From an uncultured Clostridia bacterium (GTDB lineage Bacteria > Bacillota > Clostridia > Lachnospirales > Lachnospiraceae), in the NCBI GenBank assembly GCA_946403295.1, contig CAMIZL010000003.1, forward strand, positions 1-64,000: DNA of 64,000 bases. Reading direction: 5' to 3'. Positions within the stretch are counted from its first letter, which is position 1. Each line of letters opens with the position of its first letter. Positions 1-8,935 of this stretch are shown in pieces. The notes under the pieces were generated by a model. It did no database searches, was not told the origin of the DNA, and saw only the letters and a program-made list of their open reading frames with translations. Position numbers and translations under genes: made by a program.

Positions 1-121
1 CTATTTCAAAGACCTTTATGGAACGGTATGCGTCCTCTCCCGTGAAAATAAAAATCAGCGCAACAACGATAGCAACGACCGCAATTGCGCATCCGCCAAT
101 TATCAAAACCTTTTTGTTCAT
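1..121 (-). CDS. membrane-anchored protein, N-terminal fragment (cut by window edge)
   Basis: Only the first 40 codons are present. The ATG at 121 is preceded by a clear GGAGG site. The product starts with a short basic stretch (MNKKV), then a hydrophobic segment of about 22 residues rich in Ile, Val and Ala, then a charged stretch ending in YRSIKVFEI. This fits a single-pass protein with an extracytoplasmic C-terminal part. The segment after the membrane helix resembles the start of FecR-domain proteins known from Lachnospiraceae, but that is recollection and weak on so little sequence. It lies downstream of the ApbE lipoprotein gene with a 74-base gap and no obvious terminator, so co-transcription is possible. 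Confidence 0.6.
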   Translation of the reverse strand, partial: MNKKVLIIGGCAIAVVAIVVALIFIFTGEDAYRSIKVFEI

Positions 122-195
122 TTGGTCCTCCTCAATGAAAGCTGTTCCAACTCATCGCTGTTCAACACATTAGTACCGGATTTGTAAAATTTTAC

Positions 196-1251
196 TCACT
201 TGAATTTCGCGAGGGGCCGGTCAAGCCCACCGTCAAATTCGCGCCTTCCGTCTTTATAAAGATATATAACGCCCACATTTTCGGGGAGTTTTGCCTTTAT
301 TCCTTCCTCCGCGAGCAAAAAAAGCGAGGTCGAAAGGATATCGCCCATAATCCCCTCGTCGCAAACAACGCTGACGGATTCGACATTTCCGACAGCCGGA
401 AGTCCTGTTCTTGCGTCAAGTATATGATGGTACAAAACACCGTCTTTTTCCGACGAACGCTGGTAAATTCCCGACGTGATAACACATTTGTCGCTTATCT
501 TCAGAACAAGGGATCCCGTATCGTCCCCGGAACCACCCCGGTCCTCTTCGTTATTTTCAAGCGGATCATAAACGCCTATGTTAAAAGGTTCTTCTTCTCC
601 GTTCCCTGCCGGCTTTTCACCCACGCACATGATGTTTCCGCCGAGATCGACCACAGCGCTTTTTATTCCTTTTCCGAGCAGGAATTCTTTTAATCTGTCA
701 CTTATATATCCTTTCGAAACGGCACCGAGATCGAGCATGATGCCGGGCATTTCACGGTGAAGAAAGAATCTGCCGTTTTCCTCATATACATTAATGTTTT
801 TGTAAGAAACACGTGCCAAACCTTCTTTGATGTCTTCCCGCAGAGGAGGAACAAATTCGGCAGATCCGAAATCATAGAGCTGTGAGACAGGCCTTATCGT
901 GATGTCAAAGCGTCCATCGGTCTTCTCGCACCACAAAAGGGATCTGTTTATCGTATTGTAAATATCAGCGCCGATCTCAAGATCTTCTCCGGGCACAAAG
1001 TCCGAATGATTGATCCCGTAGAGTTCGCTCGTTTCGCGGGTCGCCGAGAAAATGTCCTCAAAACCTTCCAGGAAGGTGCGACACTCCTCCATGATATTTT
1101 CGTCATCACTCCCGTAAATGCTTATGCTCACAACTGTGTCAAACATAAAGAAAGTCCTCGAAAGGGACTTTCTCTCATCAGACGTACAAGCCGTAAGAAG
1201 CTGTACGAGCATTATCAAAGTACACAGGATTGCCGTGGTTTTTCTTAGCAT
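196..1251 (-). CDS. apbE: FAD:protein FMN transferase, ApbE-family lipoprotein
   Basis: ApbE/Ftp enzymes attach FMN from FAD to a Thr or Ser of partner proteins outside the membrane. The product of 351 residues begins with a lipoprotein signal ending in LLTAC (lipidated Cys about residue 22). Family motifs are in order: LDLGAVSKG (about 173-181), DLGGN (about 202-206), YHHILDARTG (about 274-283) and the metal-site region GDILSTS (about 303-309). The ATG at 1251 is chosen over an upstream GTG because GGAGG lies 7 bases before it and because this puts the lipoprotein signal at the N-terminus. It overlaps the stop of the J-domain gene by 7 bases, so translation is probably coupled. No flavinylated partner (Rnf, Nqr or FMN-binding domain) is visible in the window. 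Confidence 0.9.
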   Translation of the reverse strand: MLRKTTAILCTLIMLVQLLTACTSDERKSLSRTFFMFDTVVSISIYGSDDENIMEECRTFLEGFEDIFSATRETSELYGINHSDFVPGEDLEIGADIYNTINRSLLWCEKTDGRFDITIRPVSQLYDFGSAEFVPPLREDIKEGLARVSYKNINVYEENGRFFLHREMPGIMLDLGAVSKGYISDRLKEFLLGKGIKSAVVDLGGNIMCVGEKPAGNGEEEPFNIGVYDPLENNEEDRGGSGDDTGSLVLKISDKCVITSGIYQRSSEKDGVLYHHILDARTGLPAVGNVESVSVVCDEGIMGDILSTSLFLLAEEGIKAKLPENVGVIYLYKDGRREFDGGLDRPLAKFK

Positions 1252-1865
1252 CTGAGTCCTCCGCAGCACATGTTTAATCCGATATTGCATATGATCATCC
1301 TGCAGCACGTATCACTCATGGGGTTTGAATGATCGTAGCTCTCATATCTTTCCTGATAGCGGTTCGCCGAAGCCTCCATCCTCTCAACCAGATCTCTGAA
1401 ATTCTCATTTCCGGGATCCATGGAGTAAGCCCGTCTCGCATGATCGAGCGCAATACCGTTATTCCCGAGATTATATTCGCAGACCGCCGCCAGATAATAC
1501 CAATTTCCGTTTCGCAGGTTGATCCTGTTAAGCTCATCCATTGCATCCCGATACGCGCCCATCCTGACAAGTTCAACGGCATGTCCGAGATCTCCGCCTG
1601 AATAAGAGCCGTTCCTGCCGGCGTTAAAGCCGAAGAACGACGAATAATCAGCATCTCTGCCCGCGTCACGGAAAGAAGTATATCCGTTCTTACGCATATC
1701 CATGATCTGTTCGTAAGCGGCCTGAACAGTCTTAAACCGCTCTTCAGCGTTTCTGTCACCGGGATTGTTGTCGGGGTGATATTGCTTGCTGAGATTTCTG
1801 TACGCTTTTTTTATTGTGTCTTCGTCCGCATTCGGCGAGACTCCAAGTACCTGAAAAGGATCCAT
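1245..1865 (-). CDS. J-domain (DnaJ-like) co-chaperone protein
   Basis: The first 65 residues of 206 form a J domain with the diagnostic HPD at residues 30-32 (QYHPDNNPG), so it should stimulate a DnaK-type Hsp70. There is no Gly/Phe region and no CxxCxGxG zinc module, so this is a class III J protein and not DnaJ itself. The middle has a Tyr/Gly/Ser-rich linker followed by helical TPR-like sequence (about 95-165). The tail is Cys-rich (TCC, CNIG, CCGG), which may bind a metal or be membrane-associated. It sits between apbE (overlapping) and a DUF5685 gene (3-base gap) in a tight cluster. The client is unknown. Confidence 0.85.
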   Translation of the reverse strand: MDPFQVLGVSPNADEDTIKKAYRNLSKQYHPDNNPGDRNAEERFKTVQAAYEQIMDMRKNGYTSFRDAGRDADYSSFFGFNAGRNGSYSGGDLGHAVELVRMGAYRDAMDELNRINLRNGNWYYLAAVCEYNLGNNGIALDHARRAYSMDPGNENFRDLVERMEASANRYQERYESYDHSNPMSDTCCRMIICNIGLNMCCGGLRC

Positions 1866-1868
1866 CTC

Positions 1869-2732
1869 TTAACCTTTCGTTTTATCATCTTTATTCTTTG
1901 CGTAGAGGAAAATCCCCGAATACAGTATATTGTCAAGGATTGCCTTGTTTTTAATCACGGGAAGCATTTCATATGCGTCGGCGCACTCGCCTGCCATCAT
2001 CCTCAGGAGGCGTTCTTTTTCCTCGTCACCGCAGTCTTCCTCTTCTTTTAAAGAAGCGGCATTGTTCTCTTCTTTTAAACATTCTTTTACTGCGAAGGGG
2101 TTATATCTTCCGTTTTTTTTGTCTTCCTCAAGATCGCATATCGCGTCGGCTATATATATGAATTTCCCGAGGAAAAAACCGATCTTTTTAAGATATTTTT
2201 CCCATTCGTCATGTCTGAAAACAAACATCGAAGCGGTAAGCCTTCCGAAGCATCCCGCAACTTCGTCAATACAGGCACACCTGTTTTTTTCAAGCTGTGC
2301 CAGCTTTTTAAGCTCGAAAGCGATCACTTTTCGCTGCCTTCTATATGCTTTCCCAGAGATCCGTGCGCCTTTGCGAAGGAGTCTGACCATGACGGCCGCT
2401 TTCCTGCTGCCGTCATCCCTGACATCGTCGAGGCACTTGTAATACGCGAGGAGTACATTCATATATGCCGCGTATCGGGTAAATGTATTGGTAAGCGAGA
2501 CATGGCGTTCAAGAGGATGCATGAGGCATCTTCCTTCACTTCGTTCCTCCTCCGGTTCATAAAGACCCGTCAGAAGAACCGAGAGAAACACAAGGTCATA
2601 TCTGAGCGTGATCTGGCCTCTTATACCGAAAGCTTCCTTTAGTTCATGACAGATCCCGCAATAATATGCTCTGTATGTTTCGAAGTCCCTTACCTTAAGT
2701 TCGTTCTTGTCGATCCTAACATAACCGAACAA
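1869..2732 (-). CDS. DUF5685 family protein
   Basis: A 287-residue protein of the Firmicutes DUF5685 family, recognised by its opening FGYVRIDKNELKVRDFETYR and an early Cys pair (CGIC). It has acidic clusters in the arrangement seen in all-alpha prenyl-synthase-like folds: CLDDVRDD near residue 105 and DAICDLEEDKKNGRYNPF near 210. The resemblance to DDxxD metal sites is suggestive only. A TTG start at 2732 is chosen because AAGGAGG ends 7 bases upstream; an earlier in-frame TTG at 2750 would put that ribosome site inside the protein. The function is unknown. It is clustered with the J-domain gene, 3 bases downstream. Confidence 0.75.
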   Translation of the reverse strand: MFGYVRIDKNELKVRDFETYRAYYCGICHELKEAFGIRGQITLRYDLVFLSVLLTGLYEPEEERSEGRCLMHPLERHVSLTNTFTRYAAYMNVLLAYYKCLDDVRDDGSRKAAVMVRLLRKGARISGKAYRRQRKVIAFELKKLAQLEKNRCACIDEVAGCFGRLTASMFVFRHDEWEKYLKKIGFFLGKFIYIADAICDLEEDKKNGRYNPFAVKECLKEENNAASLKEEEDCGDEEKERLLRMMAGECADAYEMLPVIKNKAILDNILYSGIFLYAKNKDDKTKG

Positions 2733-2773
2733 ACAAAATCCTCCTTGCAAAAAGCTTCAAAAAGTTCATATCG

Positions 2774-3721
2774 TCATATGAACAACAAAAGTGCGATATT
2801 CCTCAGGATACCTGATTTGAAGAATCTGTATCTGAGTATGAGATATCTCTTCATGATAAATGATTTTGATTCGATCCCGGCGAATTCGTTTACTATCCTT
2901 GCATTCTTATAGCCGAGGCGCCCTTTGTAGCATTCATAAAATGCACGCGCCTGCGCGATCGTATCGCTAAGCCTGTTTTCGATATCTTTTTTGTCCGATG
3001 CGCGTCCGCGCACATATGCGGCAAATCCGTTCTGTCCGACCTGATTGCCGGAATGCTGCCGGTAAAGCAACGTAGGAACACGCAAAAACCTTATCCCGCC
3101 GAACGCAGAGGCGATGAGCGCCATCCACCAGTCATGATATCTGACACTTTCATAATTGTCCCCGAGCATGTCGACAAGAGCTTTATTCATCATGATCGTG
3201 CATCCGATGCACTTGTTTTCGATGAGGAGTCGTGAAAGCGAAAGGTTGCGGATACTTCTGTGTCCCGACTTATAAAAGGAATTGCTGATATAAGAAAGAT
3301 CGTGACCCGCAAGCACCGCATCCGAAAAGATGAGCGAAGGCTTGACCGAACCTATCTTACGTTCGAGCCTCTTCATGGCCTTGAGCGTAACATAAAGCTT
3401 GTCCTTAAGCCAGACATCATCCTGATCGCAGAACATATAGTATGTCTGCTCTCCCTCGGGCGTTTCCTCACGCGACGCTCTTTTGAGCGCCGAAAGGAAA
3501 TTGGCTGTCGAGCCCATATTCGAATCATTTATATGCAAAGAGATCTTAGGCGAATATTTTTGAACATATTCGCGAAGGATATCACAAGTAGAATCTGTCG
3601 AACAATCGTCCGACACGCTTATGTGCCAATTCTTAAAAGAGCTTCTGATTATGGAATCAAGCTGCTCTCTAAGATATTTTTCGCCGTTGTAGGTGGATAA
3701 AATGATCTCAATCCTGTTCAT
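2774..3721 (-). CDS. GT2 glycosyltransferase, rhamnosyltransferase-like
   Basis: A 315-residue family 2 glycosyltransferase. The nucleotide-binding start is IEIILSTYNGEKYLREQL, followed by the SDDCSTDST loop and the metal-binding CDQDDVWLKDKL, a form typical of WbbL/RfbF-like rhamnosyl or related sugar transferases. A HDWWMAL acceptor-region motif follows near residue 200. No membrane segment is evident apart from a hydrophobic C-terminus (ILRNIALLLFI). The ATG at 3721 is used; it overlaps the end of the upstream GT2 gene by 14 bases, so the two are coupled. Both probably act on a cell-surface polysaccharide, but donor and acceptor cannot be read from sequence. Confidence 0.85.
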   Translation of the reverse strand: MNRIEIILSTYNGEKYLREQLDSIIRSSFKNWHISVSDDCSTDSTCDILREYVQKYSPKISLHINDSNMGSTANFLSALKRASREETPEGEQTYYMFCDQDDVWLKDKLYVTLKAMKRLERKIGSVKPSLIFSDAVLAGHDLSYISNSFYKSGHRSIRNLSLSRLLIENKCIGCTIMMNKALVDMLGDNYESVRYHDWWMALIASAFGGIRFLRVPTLLYRQHSGNQVGQNGFAAYVRGRASDKKDIENRLSDTIAQARAFYECYKGRLGYKNARIVNEFAGIESKSFIMKRYLILRYRFFKSGILRNIALLLFI

Positions 3722-4577
3722 TCCCAATTTTCCCCGCTAAAAAACCAAGATATTTGACAGCACTTGTGGCGATCAGCCCAAATGCCGCCTTGAAGTTACA
3801 TCGGTAAATAAAATATCTCATCCCTTTCAAAAGATACTTTATTCCTTCCGACTCCGACTTTACCCCCCTGAATTCTTCCCTATGCTGCTTTTGCGAACGC
3901 GAGATATGTCTGTACCTGCGGAATTGCTCTTTCAAAGTAAAATCGTGCGAGTGCCTGACATGTGCGTCCGAAACATATTCTATGCTGCAACCGCAGTTAA
4001 CGGCCTTACATGCATAGAGCATATCCTCGTTAAAATTCGCGGTAACATCAAATCCGCCAAGCTCGTTATGAATGTCGACATTATACATCGCGCACGCATC
4101 CGAGCAAAAATATGTCTTGATCCCCATATCGGGCAGATCAGCCTTTGTTTTTGACATACTGTATGACGGATAATTATATCTTCTTGAATATTTTTCAATG
4201 TCGGACGAAGTGTTGTACGGTATCTGACGCGCATATGCGACGGCGGCGTCCTTTTTTTTGAGCGCACCGTACAGGTTCTTGACAAGATATCTGTCGGCCG
4301 GAACCGCGTCCTGCGACATAAAAAGAATATATGCGGCATCACTGGAATCAACCGCATATTGTCTTGTCCCGCCGTGTGAAAAATATTTTTTTTCGATCTC
4401 TTCGACAACAGTCCCTTCGGGCAGGCGTTCGAGAAGTTCTTCCTTCTCGCCTTCGCGGGACTTTGTCAAAATGATACGGATACGTTCCGGCTTCATGGTC
4501 TGCGAACCGAGCGCTTTAACCGCCTTGATGAGTTTTTCATCAGGTTTGTAAGCCGGAATGACTGCTTCAATTTTCAT
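3708..4577 (-). CDS. GT2 glycosyltransferase
   Basis: A 289-residue family 2 glycosyltransferase starting MKIEAVIPAYKPDEKLI. It has the rhamnosyltransferase-type segment SHGGTRQYAV near residue 68 followed by LFMSQDAVPAD, which holds the acidic metal site (SQDA in place of DxD), and a later ED within NFNEDMLYACKA. The C-terminal third is basic with a hydrophobic patch (YLGFLAGK), compatible with membrane association. It overlaps the downstream GT2 gene by 14 bases. The pair has no visible sugar-nucleotide synthesis genes beside it, so the product cannot be predicted. Confidence 0.85.
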   Translation of the reverse strand: MKIEAVIPAYKPDEKLIKAVKALGSQTMKPERIRIILTKSREGEKEELLERLPEGTVVEEIEKKYFSHGGTRQYAVDSSDAAYILFMSQDAVPADRYLVKNLYGALKKKDAAVAYARQIPYNTSSDIEKYSRRYNYPSYSMSKTKADLPDMGIKTYFCSDACAMYNVDIHNELGGFDVTANFNEDMLYACKAVNCGCSIEYVSDAHVRHSHDFTLKEQFRRYRHISRSQKQHREEFRGVKSESEGIKYLLKGMRYFIYRCNFKAAFGLIATSAVKYLGFLAGKIGNEQD

Positions 4578-4593
4578 GTTTTCAACCTAACGA

Positions 4594-5211
4594 TCATTTA
4601 AAATCTGCTTCCGTGAAATCAAGCTCTTCCCCACGGTCGGCACTGCCTGCCACTCTGTTTATGGGATTGAGTTCTTTCACAAGCTCGTCCTTGTTCTCTT
4701 TAAGAACTGCGAGGTTCTTTCCGAGTGTGGAAACAAGTCCTTCGGAAAGAGTCTTCGACTCGTTGTGGGCACGCTCCATGACCTCGACAACCTGGGCAAG
4801 CATATCGTTTGCGTATGCAAGGACACCGGTTCTTATGGTCTCGGCATCTTCGGACGATCTCTTTAATGTCTGCTCCGCTGTTGCTTTTGCCGACTGGATG
4901 GTCTCGTTAGCCTGCGCATATGCTTTTTGCATGATCTCTGTCTCGTCTACGAGCATCTGGGCACGTTCCATGGCTTCCTGCTCGATCTGTGCGGCTTTCT
5001 CGCGCGCCTGGGCAATGATATCCTCCCTGTTTGCGATGATCTTCTGATATCTCTTGATCTCATCGGGCGTATGTGCCTTAAGATCATCAAGGAGCGCCAT
5101 CAGATCGTTCCTGGGAACGCTGATATATCCGGGTGAAAGCCTCTGGGGCTTACAACTGTCAACAAAATCATATATCGAATTGATGATGGTTTCTATTCTT
5201 GTTATTGCCAT
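4594..5211 (-). CDS. coiled-coil protein, V-ATPase subunit H-like/DivIVA-like
   Basis: A 205-residue soluble protein dominated by a long Ala/Glu/Gln-rich coiled coil (about residues 55-180, for example AREKAAQIEQEAMERAQ), with a conserved N-terminus that includes SCKPQRLSPGYISVPR. Such proteins are common in Lachnospiraceae and are often named H+-ATPase subunit H, but no V-ATPase genes are nearby and nothing supports that role. Because it lies just upstream of the GT2 pair and downstream of coaD, a scaffold or envelope-associated role is possible but unproven. The start at 5211 has AGGAGGACATGAAGCC ahead of it. Confidence 0.7.
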   Translation of the reverse strand: MAITRIETIINSIYDFVDSCKPQRLSPGYISVPRNDLMALLDDLKAHTPDEIKRYQKIIANREDIIAQAREKAAQIEQEAMERAQMLVDETEIMQKAYAQANETIQSAKATAEQTLKRSSEDAETIRTGVLAYANDMLAQVVEVMERAHNESKTLSEGLVSTLGKNLAVLKENKDELVKELNPINRVAGSADRGEELDFTEADFK

Positions 5212-5244
5212 GGCTTCATGTCCTCCTAATCTCCACTTGATCTT

Positions 5245-5739
5245 TTACGCCCTTAACGCAATTTCTTTACACTTTTCACAAAGATCTTCCCTGATCTCCA
5301 CGGGGACCAGGCCGCTTATGTCTCCGCCGTATTTGGCCACTTCCTTTGCGATACTTGAGCTTACGTATGAATACTCAACGCTTGTTGTAAAGAACACAGT
5401 ATCGATGTTGGGGTTGAGACGGTGATTGATCTGTGCGATCTGCAGTTCATATTCAAAATCGGTTACGGCTCTGAGACCACGGACTATCACGCTTGCCCCG
5501 ATCTTTTTACCGAAATCGACCGTGAGTCCGTCAAACGAATCAACAACAACCCCCGGGATATCTTTTGTTACCTTTCTCAGCAGGTTCATACGCTCTTCAA
5601 CCGTAAACCACGGGTTCTTGGCCGAATTGTTCAGAACTCCTATAACAAGCTTATCCACAAGGCTTGAAGCTCTTATGATGATATCCTTATGACCGAGTGT
5701 CACAGGATCGAATGTTCCCGGGTAGAGACCGATCTTCAT
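5245..5739 (-). CDS. coaD: pantetheine-phosphate adenylyltransferase
   Basis: Makes dephospho-CoA from ATP and 4'-phosphopantetheine, the penultimate step of CoA synthesis. The 164-residue length is normal. The nucleotidyltransferase motif [14 protein letters not shown] sits at residues 8-21, with the TLGH histidine. [15 protein letters not shown] (substrate loop) and [17 protein letters not shown] (the second ATP-binding motif, normally ISSTxIRE) follow. It is 9 bases downstream of rsmD, an arrangement common across Firmicutes, and is transcribed with it from the strong promoter at 6331-6359. Confidence 0.95.
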   Translation of the reverse strand: MKIGLYPGTFDPVTLGHKDIIIRASSLVDKLVIGVLNNSAKNPWFTVEERMNLLRKVTKDIPGVVVDSFDGLTVDFGKKIGASVIVRGLRAVTDFEYELQIAQINHRLNPNIDTVFFTTSVEYSYVSSSIAKEVAKYGGDISGLVPVEIREDLCEKCKEIALRA

Positions 5740-5748
5740 GGCTCCTCA

Positions 5749-6300
5749 CTACATCCTCTCTATAAATATATGTTTATTGGATCCGTATTCCTTAACCCTC
5801 ACGGCTTTTAATCCGAGTTCCTCAAGATATCCGAAATCGGTATCAGCCTGTGCTTCGACTATTATCAATCCGTCTTCTGCGAGCAACTTATCTTTCATTG
5901 CGCAGAGCACTTCTTTTTCAAGCTCTTTACCGTAAGGCGGATCCATAAATATCATATCAAATTTTCTTCCCTGCGCTTTTAACCCCGCAACGGCTCTTAC
6001 GGCATCCGAAAACACCGTCTGTGCCCTGTCGGCGAGCCTGCATGATTCAAGGTTTTCTTTGATACATTTCATCGAATCCCTGTCGTTGTCAACGAACACG
6101 CATCCCGCAGCTCCCCTGCTCAATGCTTCGATCCCGATCCCTCCGCTTCCCGCAAAAAGATCGAGGAAACGGGTGTCTGCGATACGCGGCGCAAGTATGT
6201 TAAAAAGCGTCTCCTTTATCCTGTCCGTTGTGGGTCTGACCTTCAGTCCCTTCGGTGTAAGGAGCTTATGCCGATTGGCGGTTCCCGAAATAACTCTCAT
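5749..6300 (-). CDS. rsmD: 16S rRNA (guanine966-N2)-methyltransferase
   Basis: SAM-dependent methyltransferase for G966 of 16S rRNA. The 183-residue protein has the RsmD N-terminus MRVISGTANRHKL, the RPTTDRIKETLFNIL segment, the SAM site LDLFAGSGGIGIEALSRG (about 41-58) and the catalytic DPPYGKE (about 120). AAAGGAG lies upstream of the ATG at 6300. It is the first gene of the rsmD-coaD unit, behind the consensus promoter at 6331-6359. Confidence 0.95.
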   Translation of the reverse strand: MRVISGTANRHKLLTPKGLKVRPTTDRIKETLFNILAPRIADTRFLDLFAGSGGIGIEALSRGAAGCVFVDNDRDSMKCIKENLESCRLADRAQTVFSDAVRAVAGLKAQGRKFDMIFMDPPYGKELEKEVLCAMKDKLLAEDGLIIVEAQADTDFGYLEELGLKAVRVKEYGSNKHIFIERM

Positions 6301-6330
6301 ATGTACTCCTTTCTAGAATACATCTGAATA

Positions 6331-6359
6331 ATTATAACTATATGAGATTTTAATGTCAA
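6331..6359 (-). promoter_or_regulatory. perfect sigma-A promoter for rsmD-coaD
   Basis: On the minus strand TTGACA (6359-6354), a 17-base spacer and TATAAT (6336-6331) match the consensus exactly. It lies 31 bases before the rsmD start codon. Confidence 0.85.
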
Positions 6360-6379
6360 TCTGCATCGGGTTTTGGAAA

Positions 6380-6467
6380 GCACTTGTATCGGTATTGGTA
6401 TGCTCTTGTATCCGTATCCGGTATGCTCTTGTATCCGTATCCGGTATGCTCTTGTATCGGTTTTTGG
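6380..6467. repeat. 23-bp tandem repeat array, about four copies
   Basis: Units beginning GCTCTTGTATCCGTATCCGG occur twice perfectly (6402-6424, 6425-6447), with a diverged 22-base copy before (6380-6401) and a partial copy after (6448-6467). The array fills the gap between the stop of the DUF2298 gene at 6508 and the rsmD promoter. It is not coding on the strand of its neighbours. Confidence 0.85.
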
Positions 6468-6507
6468 CAAACGTTTGTACATCGGGGCAACACACTCATT
6501 TTCCCCG

Positions 6508-8889
6508 TTACCGCGCAACTTCCACAATACGCACCGTATCGTTTTCAAATACGGCCTCGCCGAGCTCTGCAAGGAGTTTTTCATTGAGGGCTTCTCCGAA
6601 TTTTTCCCTCTCGATCTTTCCGATTATGACAAAGGAAATATCATATTTTTTGATCACTTTACGCATATCTTCAAGATCGGTGGCGGTGTAGAATGCTTTT
6701 ATGTCGTCCTTTCGATCCGAAAGGACCTTCGGGTAGCCTTCTTCTCCCGACGAACGCCATAACCATTCATGCGTATTCCAGCCCAGCAATGTGGGAAGTC
6801 CCGTCCATGCCGAGAACCGGCAATCGCCCGTATAGCTGTCGCCGTACGCTTCTATGATCACGGGTCTGCCTTTTGCATATTGATCGAGGAATCTGATGGC
6901 TTCATATTCATCGTCGTCCGAAGTCTCAAGGAATTCGTCCGAAGAGAGCCCTTTATACTCCCTCGATTCCGTTGTATACCACGAATCGACCGCAACCTTA
7001 ACGTATCCCGCACTCGCAAGGAGGAGGCAAAGACACACGGCTCCGAAAACACGAACATTCTTCTTTCCGAACATGAGCAACCTTGCAAGAATGAATCCGA
7101 AAGACAATCCGAAAAGCATAAATGCCTGATAGGTTATCTTAAACATCGTGTTCGCACGCTTAAAATCTCCTGAATAGATGTCCTTAACATATATCACTTC
7201 CGGGATGAGGCAAAGTCCCATCGCGCACAACACAAGTATCAGGATAAAGATATCGCCGTTATCCGTTTCTGTCAGGAACCTGACGGGCGCAATCATTTTA
7301 GCGGCTTTTGCTTCTTCGCGGCCTGCGGCACCCTTTGAGGCGATAAAACTCTTAATAAGAACAACTGTAAACACTATCCCGACAAGGAAAGGGAATCCCC
7401 AGAGGATCAGGAACTGGTAGAGCGGCGTCCTTGCCTCGACGGGCAATATCTGCGACGATATCTGGTCGAACGAAAGCGTAAACGGCAGGCATACAAGCTT
7501 TGAAACGATGATAACTACAGCCGCATGGAATGCCGTGAGCACTACACCCGAGCCGCGCGCACCTTCCGAAACAAAATTAACGTAAAGTATGACGGCTCCC
7601 GCAACCACGAAGTAAATGGGATAATCCCAGAAATTGGTCATATGAAAGAGTCCGATAAAAAAAGCCACCGTGATGACGCAGGGATCAAATACTTTCACAA
7701 AGAAATGCTCTATCCCGAAAAGCGTGTGCGAAGCATTTTTATCGGCAGGTCCTATCATTCCCGCGGCCGCAAGTTTCATCTTCTCCCTGTGTCCCGTGAT
7801 ATAGGCATAAAGAACCGCTACCACACAAAGCACAAACATAATGTTTATGACATGCGCATGAAGGTCTCCGAGCACAAACGAATATGCCGGAAACTCATGG
7901 ATCGTCTTATCGGTCGTGCTCGGTACATAGCCGATATATCTGGTCGAATTCGGGAAGAAATAGACAGGCAGATGAATATCTATGACATCGGAATCCCTGA
8001 CAAAATCCGTAAGTCCCGTGATGTCGCGAAGTATGGGAACAAGATGATAAAAAACAAGGAAATGGAAATTGCCGCAAAGGCTTACAGCTATACCCGAAAC
8101 GATACCTGCCGCATGGGCGGACGCTTCTCTCTTTAATCCCTTTGCGCGGACATGATCCGAGAATACCGTCAGAATAAGACTGTACGGAATGGCAAAAGCA
8201 AGTGCCGCTTCAGTCATGAGCATAAGATTATATCCGTAGCCTATTCCGACGCCCGAGATCTTTGAAAGGAACGTCGCGATGAACTGACCCACGTAATAAT
8301 AGTTAAAGCTCTCTCCCGACATCCACATGTCGGTTGCGGGCATATAAAACGATTTGTCCATGGACTTCATGAAAGCATAGTCCATTATGCTCTCCGTCGA
8401 CCCGAGAGCTTCGGGTTTAAAGCCTCTTAAATACATCCATATCATAAACGTTACAAGGAATATAAGTCCCGTTATGAGCATGGGTACGATCTTTGACTTA
8501 AAATCGTAGTCTTTCGGTAAAATGCTGCCCTTTATCTTTCCCGCAGCAACAACAAGCCCTATGTTAAGTAACGCGCATATACCGAGGATTATAACGCATC
8601 CCCACGATGTGAATGGGATGAATCCCACGGAAGAAAAGAGCCATGACAAAAAGCTCATGAAGCCGACGCCTATCGTTATCGAGAAGAGTATGCCGCAATC
8701 GCGGAACTTTCGGAACATAAGGAAGGATACGGGGAAAAAGATCACTCCGATCGCAACGAGCGTCCACCACCATCCGAAGAACCTTGTGAAATCACTGCCG
8801 AAAAGGCTTGCGGCCATGATAAATACAGCTACATAGAGCATTGCAAGAAAGCCGTATTTAAACAGGTTTGTTCCTAAAATCTTTCGCAT
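6508..8889 (-). CDS. DUF2298 (YYY-type) polytopic membrane protein, GT-C-like
   Basis: A 793-residue protein with about 14-18 hydrophobic segments. Two hallmarks of the DUF2298/YYY family are present: ESFNYYYVGQFIATF near residue 195 and SFVLGDLHAHVINI near 340. The family is thought to be lipid-linked-sugar-dependent GT-C transferases (family knowledge). The last 130 residues are soluble and extracytoplasmic-like. ATG at 8889 is preferred to the adjacent TTG at 8892; GGAG lies 8 bases upstream. The neighbours are a DPM1-like GT2 and a second polytopic protein with a similar YHF...LEYLG segment, so the three probably form one glycosylation pathway using a polyprenyl-phosphate sugar. Confidence 0.85.
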   Translation of the reverse strand: MRKILGTNLFKYGFLAMLYVAVFIMAASLFGSDFTRFFGWWWTLVAIGVIFFPVSFLMFRKFRDCGILFSITIGVGFMSFLSWLFSSVGFIPFTSWGCVIILGICALLNIGLVVAAGKIKGSILPKDYDFKSKIVPMLITGLIFLVTFMIWMYLRGFKPEALGSTESIMDYAFMKSMDKSFYMPATDMWMSGESFNYYYVGQFIATFLSKISGVGIGYGYNLMLMTEAALAFAIPYSLILTVFSDHVRAKGLKREASAHAAGIVSGIAVSLCGNFHFLVFYHLVPILRDITGLTDFVRDSDVIDIHLPVYFFPNSTRYIGYVPSTTDKTIHEFPAYSFVLGDLHAHVINIMFVLCVVAVLYAYITGHREKMKLAAAGMIGPADKNASHTLFGIEHFFVKVFDPCVITVAFFIGLFHMTNFWDYPIYFVVAGAVILYVNFVSEGARGSGVVLTAFHAAVVIIVSKLVCLPFTLSFDQISSQILPVEARTPLYQFLILWGFPFLVGIVFTVVLIKSFIASKGAAGREEAKAAKMIAPVRFLTETDNGDIFILILVLCAMGLCLIPEVIYVKDIYSGDFKRANTMFKITYQAFMLFGLSFGFILARLLMFGKKNVRVFGAVCLCLLLASAGYVKVAVDSWYTTESREYKGLSSDEFLETSDDDEYEAIRFLDQYAKGRPVIIEAYGDSYTGDCRFSAWTGLPTLLGWNTHEWLWRSSGEEGYPKVLSDRKDDIKAFYTATDLEDMRKVIKKYDISFVIIGKIEREKFGEALNEKLLAELGEAVFENDTVRIVEVAR

Positions 8890-8902
8890 CAAAAAATCTC
8901 CC

Positions 8903-8935
8903 TCTTTAGAAGCGTTTTTATTCTTTTTGCGGATT
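8903..8935 (-). promoter_or_regulatory. leader segment resembling the hairpin leader family (degenerate)
   Basis: Minus-strand sequence GCAAAAAGAATAAAAACG is followed by CTTCTAAAGAGG and the DUF2298 ribosome site. Both flanks match the leader family seen before acpP and the AAA+ gene, but the stem is weak (GAA pairing with TTC only). Confidence 0.3.

Noticed and set aside
1252..1308. Longer GTG start for the ApbE lipoprotein
   Set aside because: It would bury the lipoprotein signal and overlap the J-domain gene by 64 bases; the ATG at 1251 has a proper ribosome site.
4594..5211. Annotation as V-type ATPase subunit H
   Set aside because: No V-ATPase genes are nearby and similarity is limited to a generic coiled coil.
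6380..6467. 23-bp repeats as a possible CRISPR or coding repeat
   Set aside because: Units abut without spacers, and no supported gene covers them.
7525..8136. Long plus-strand frame of about 200 codons
   Set aside because: It lies opposite the DUF2298 gene, has no ribosome site and a basic composition typical of antisense frames.
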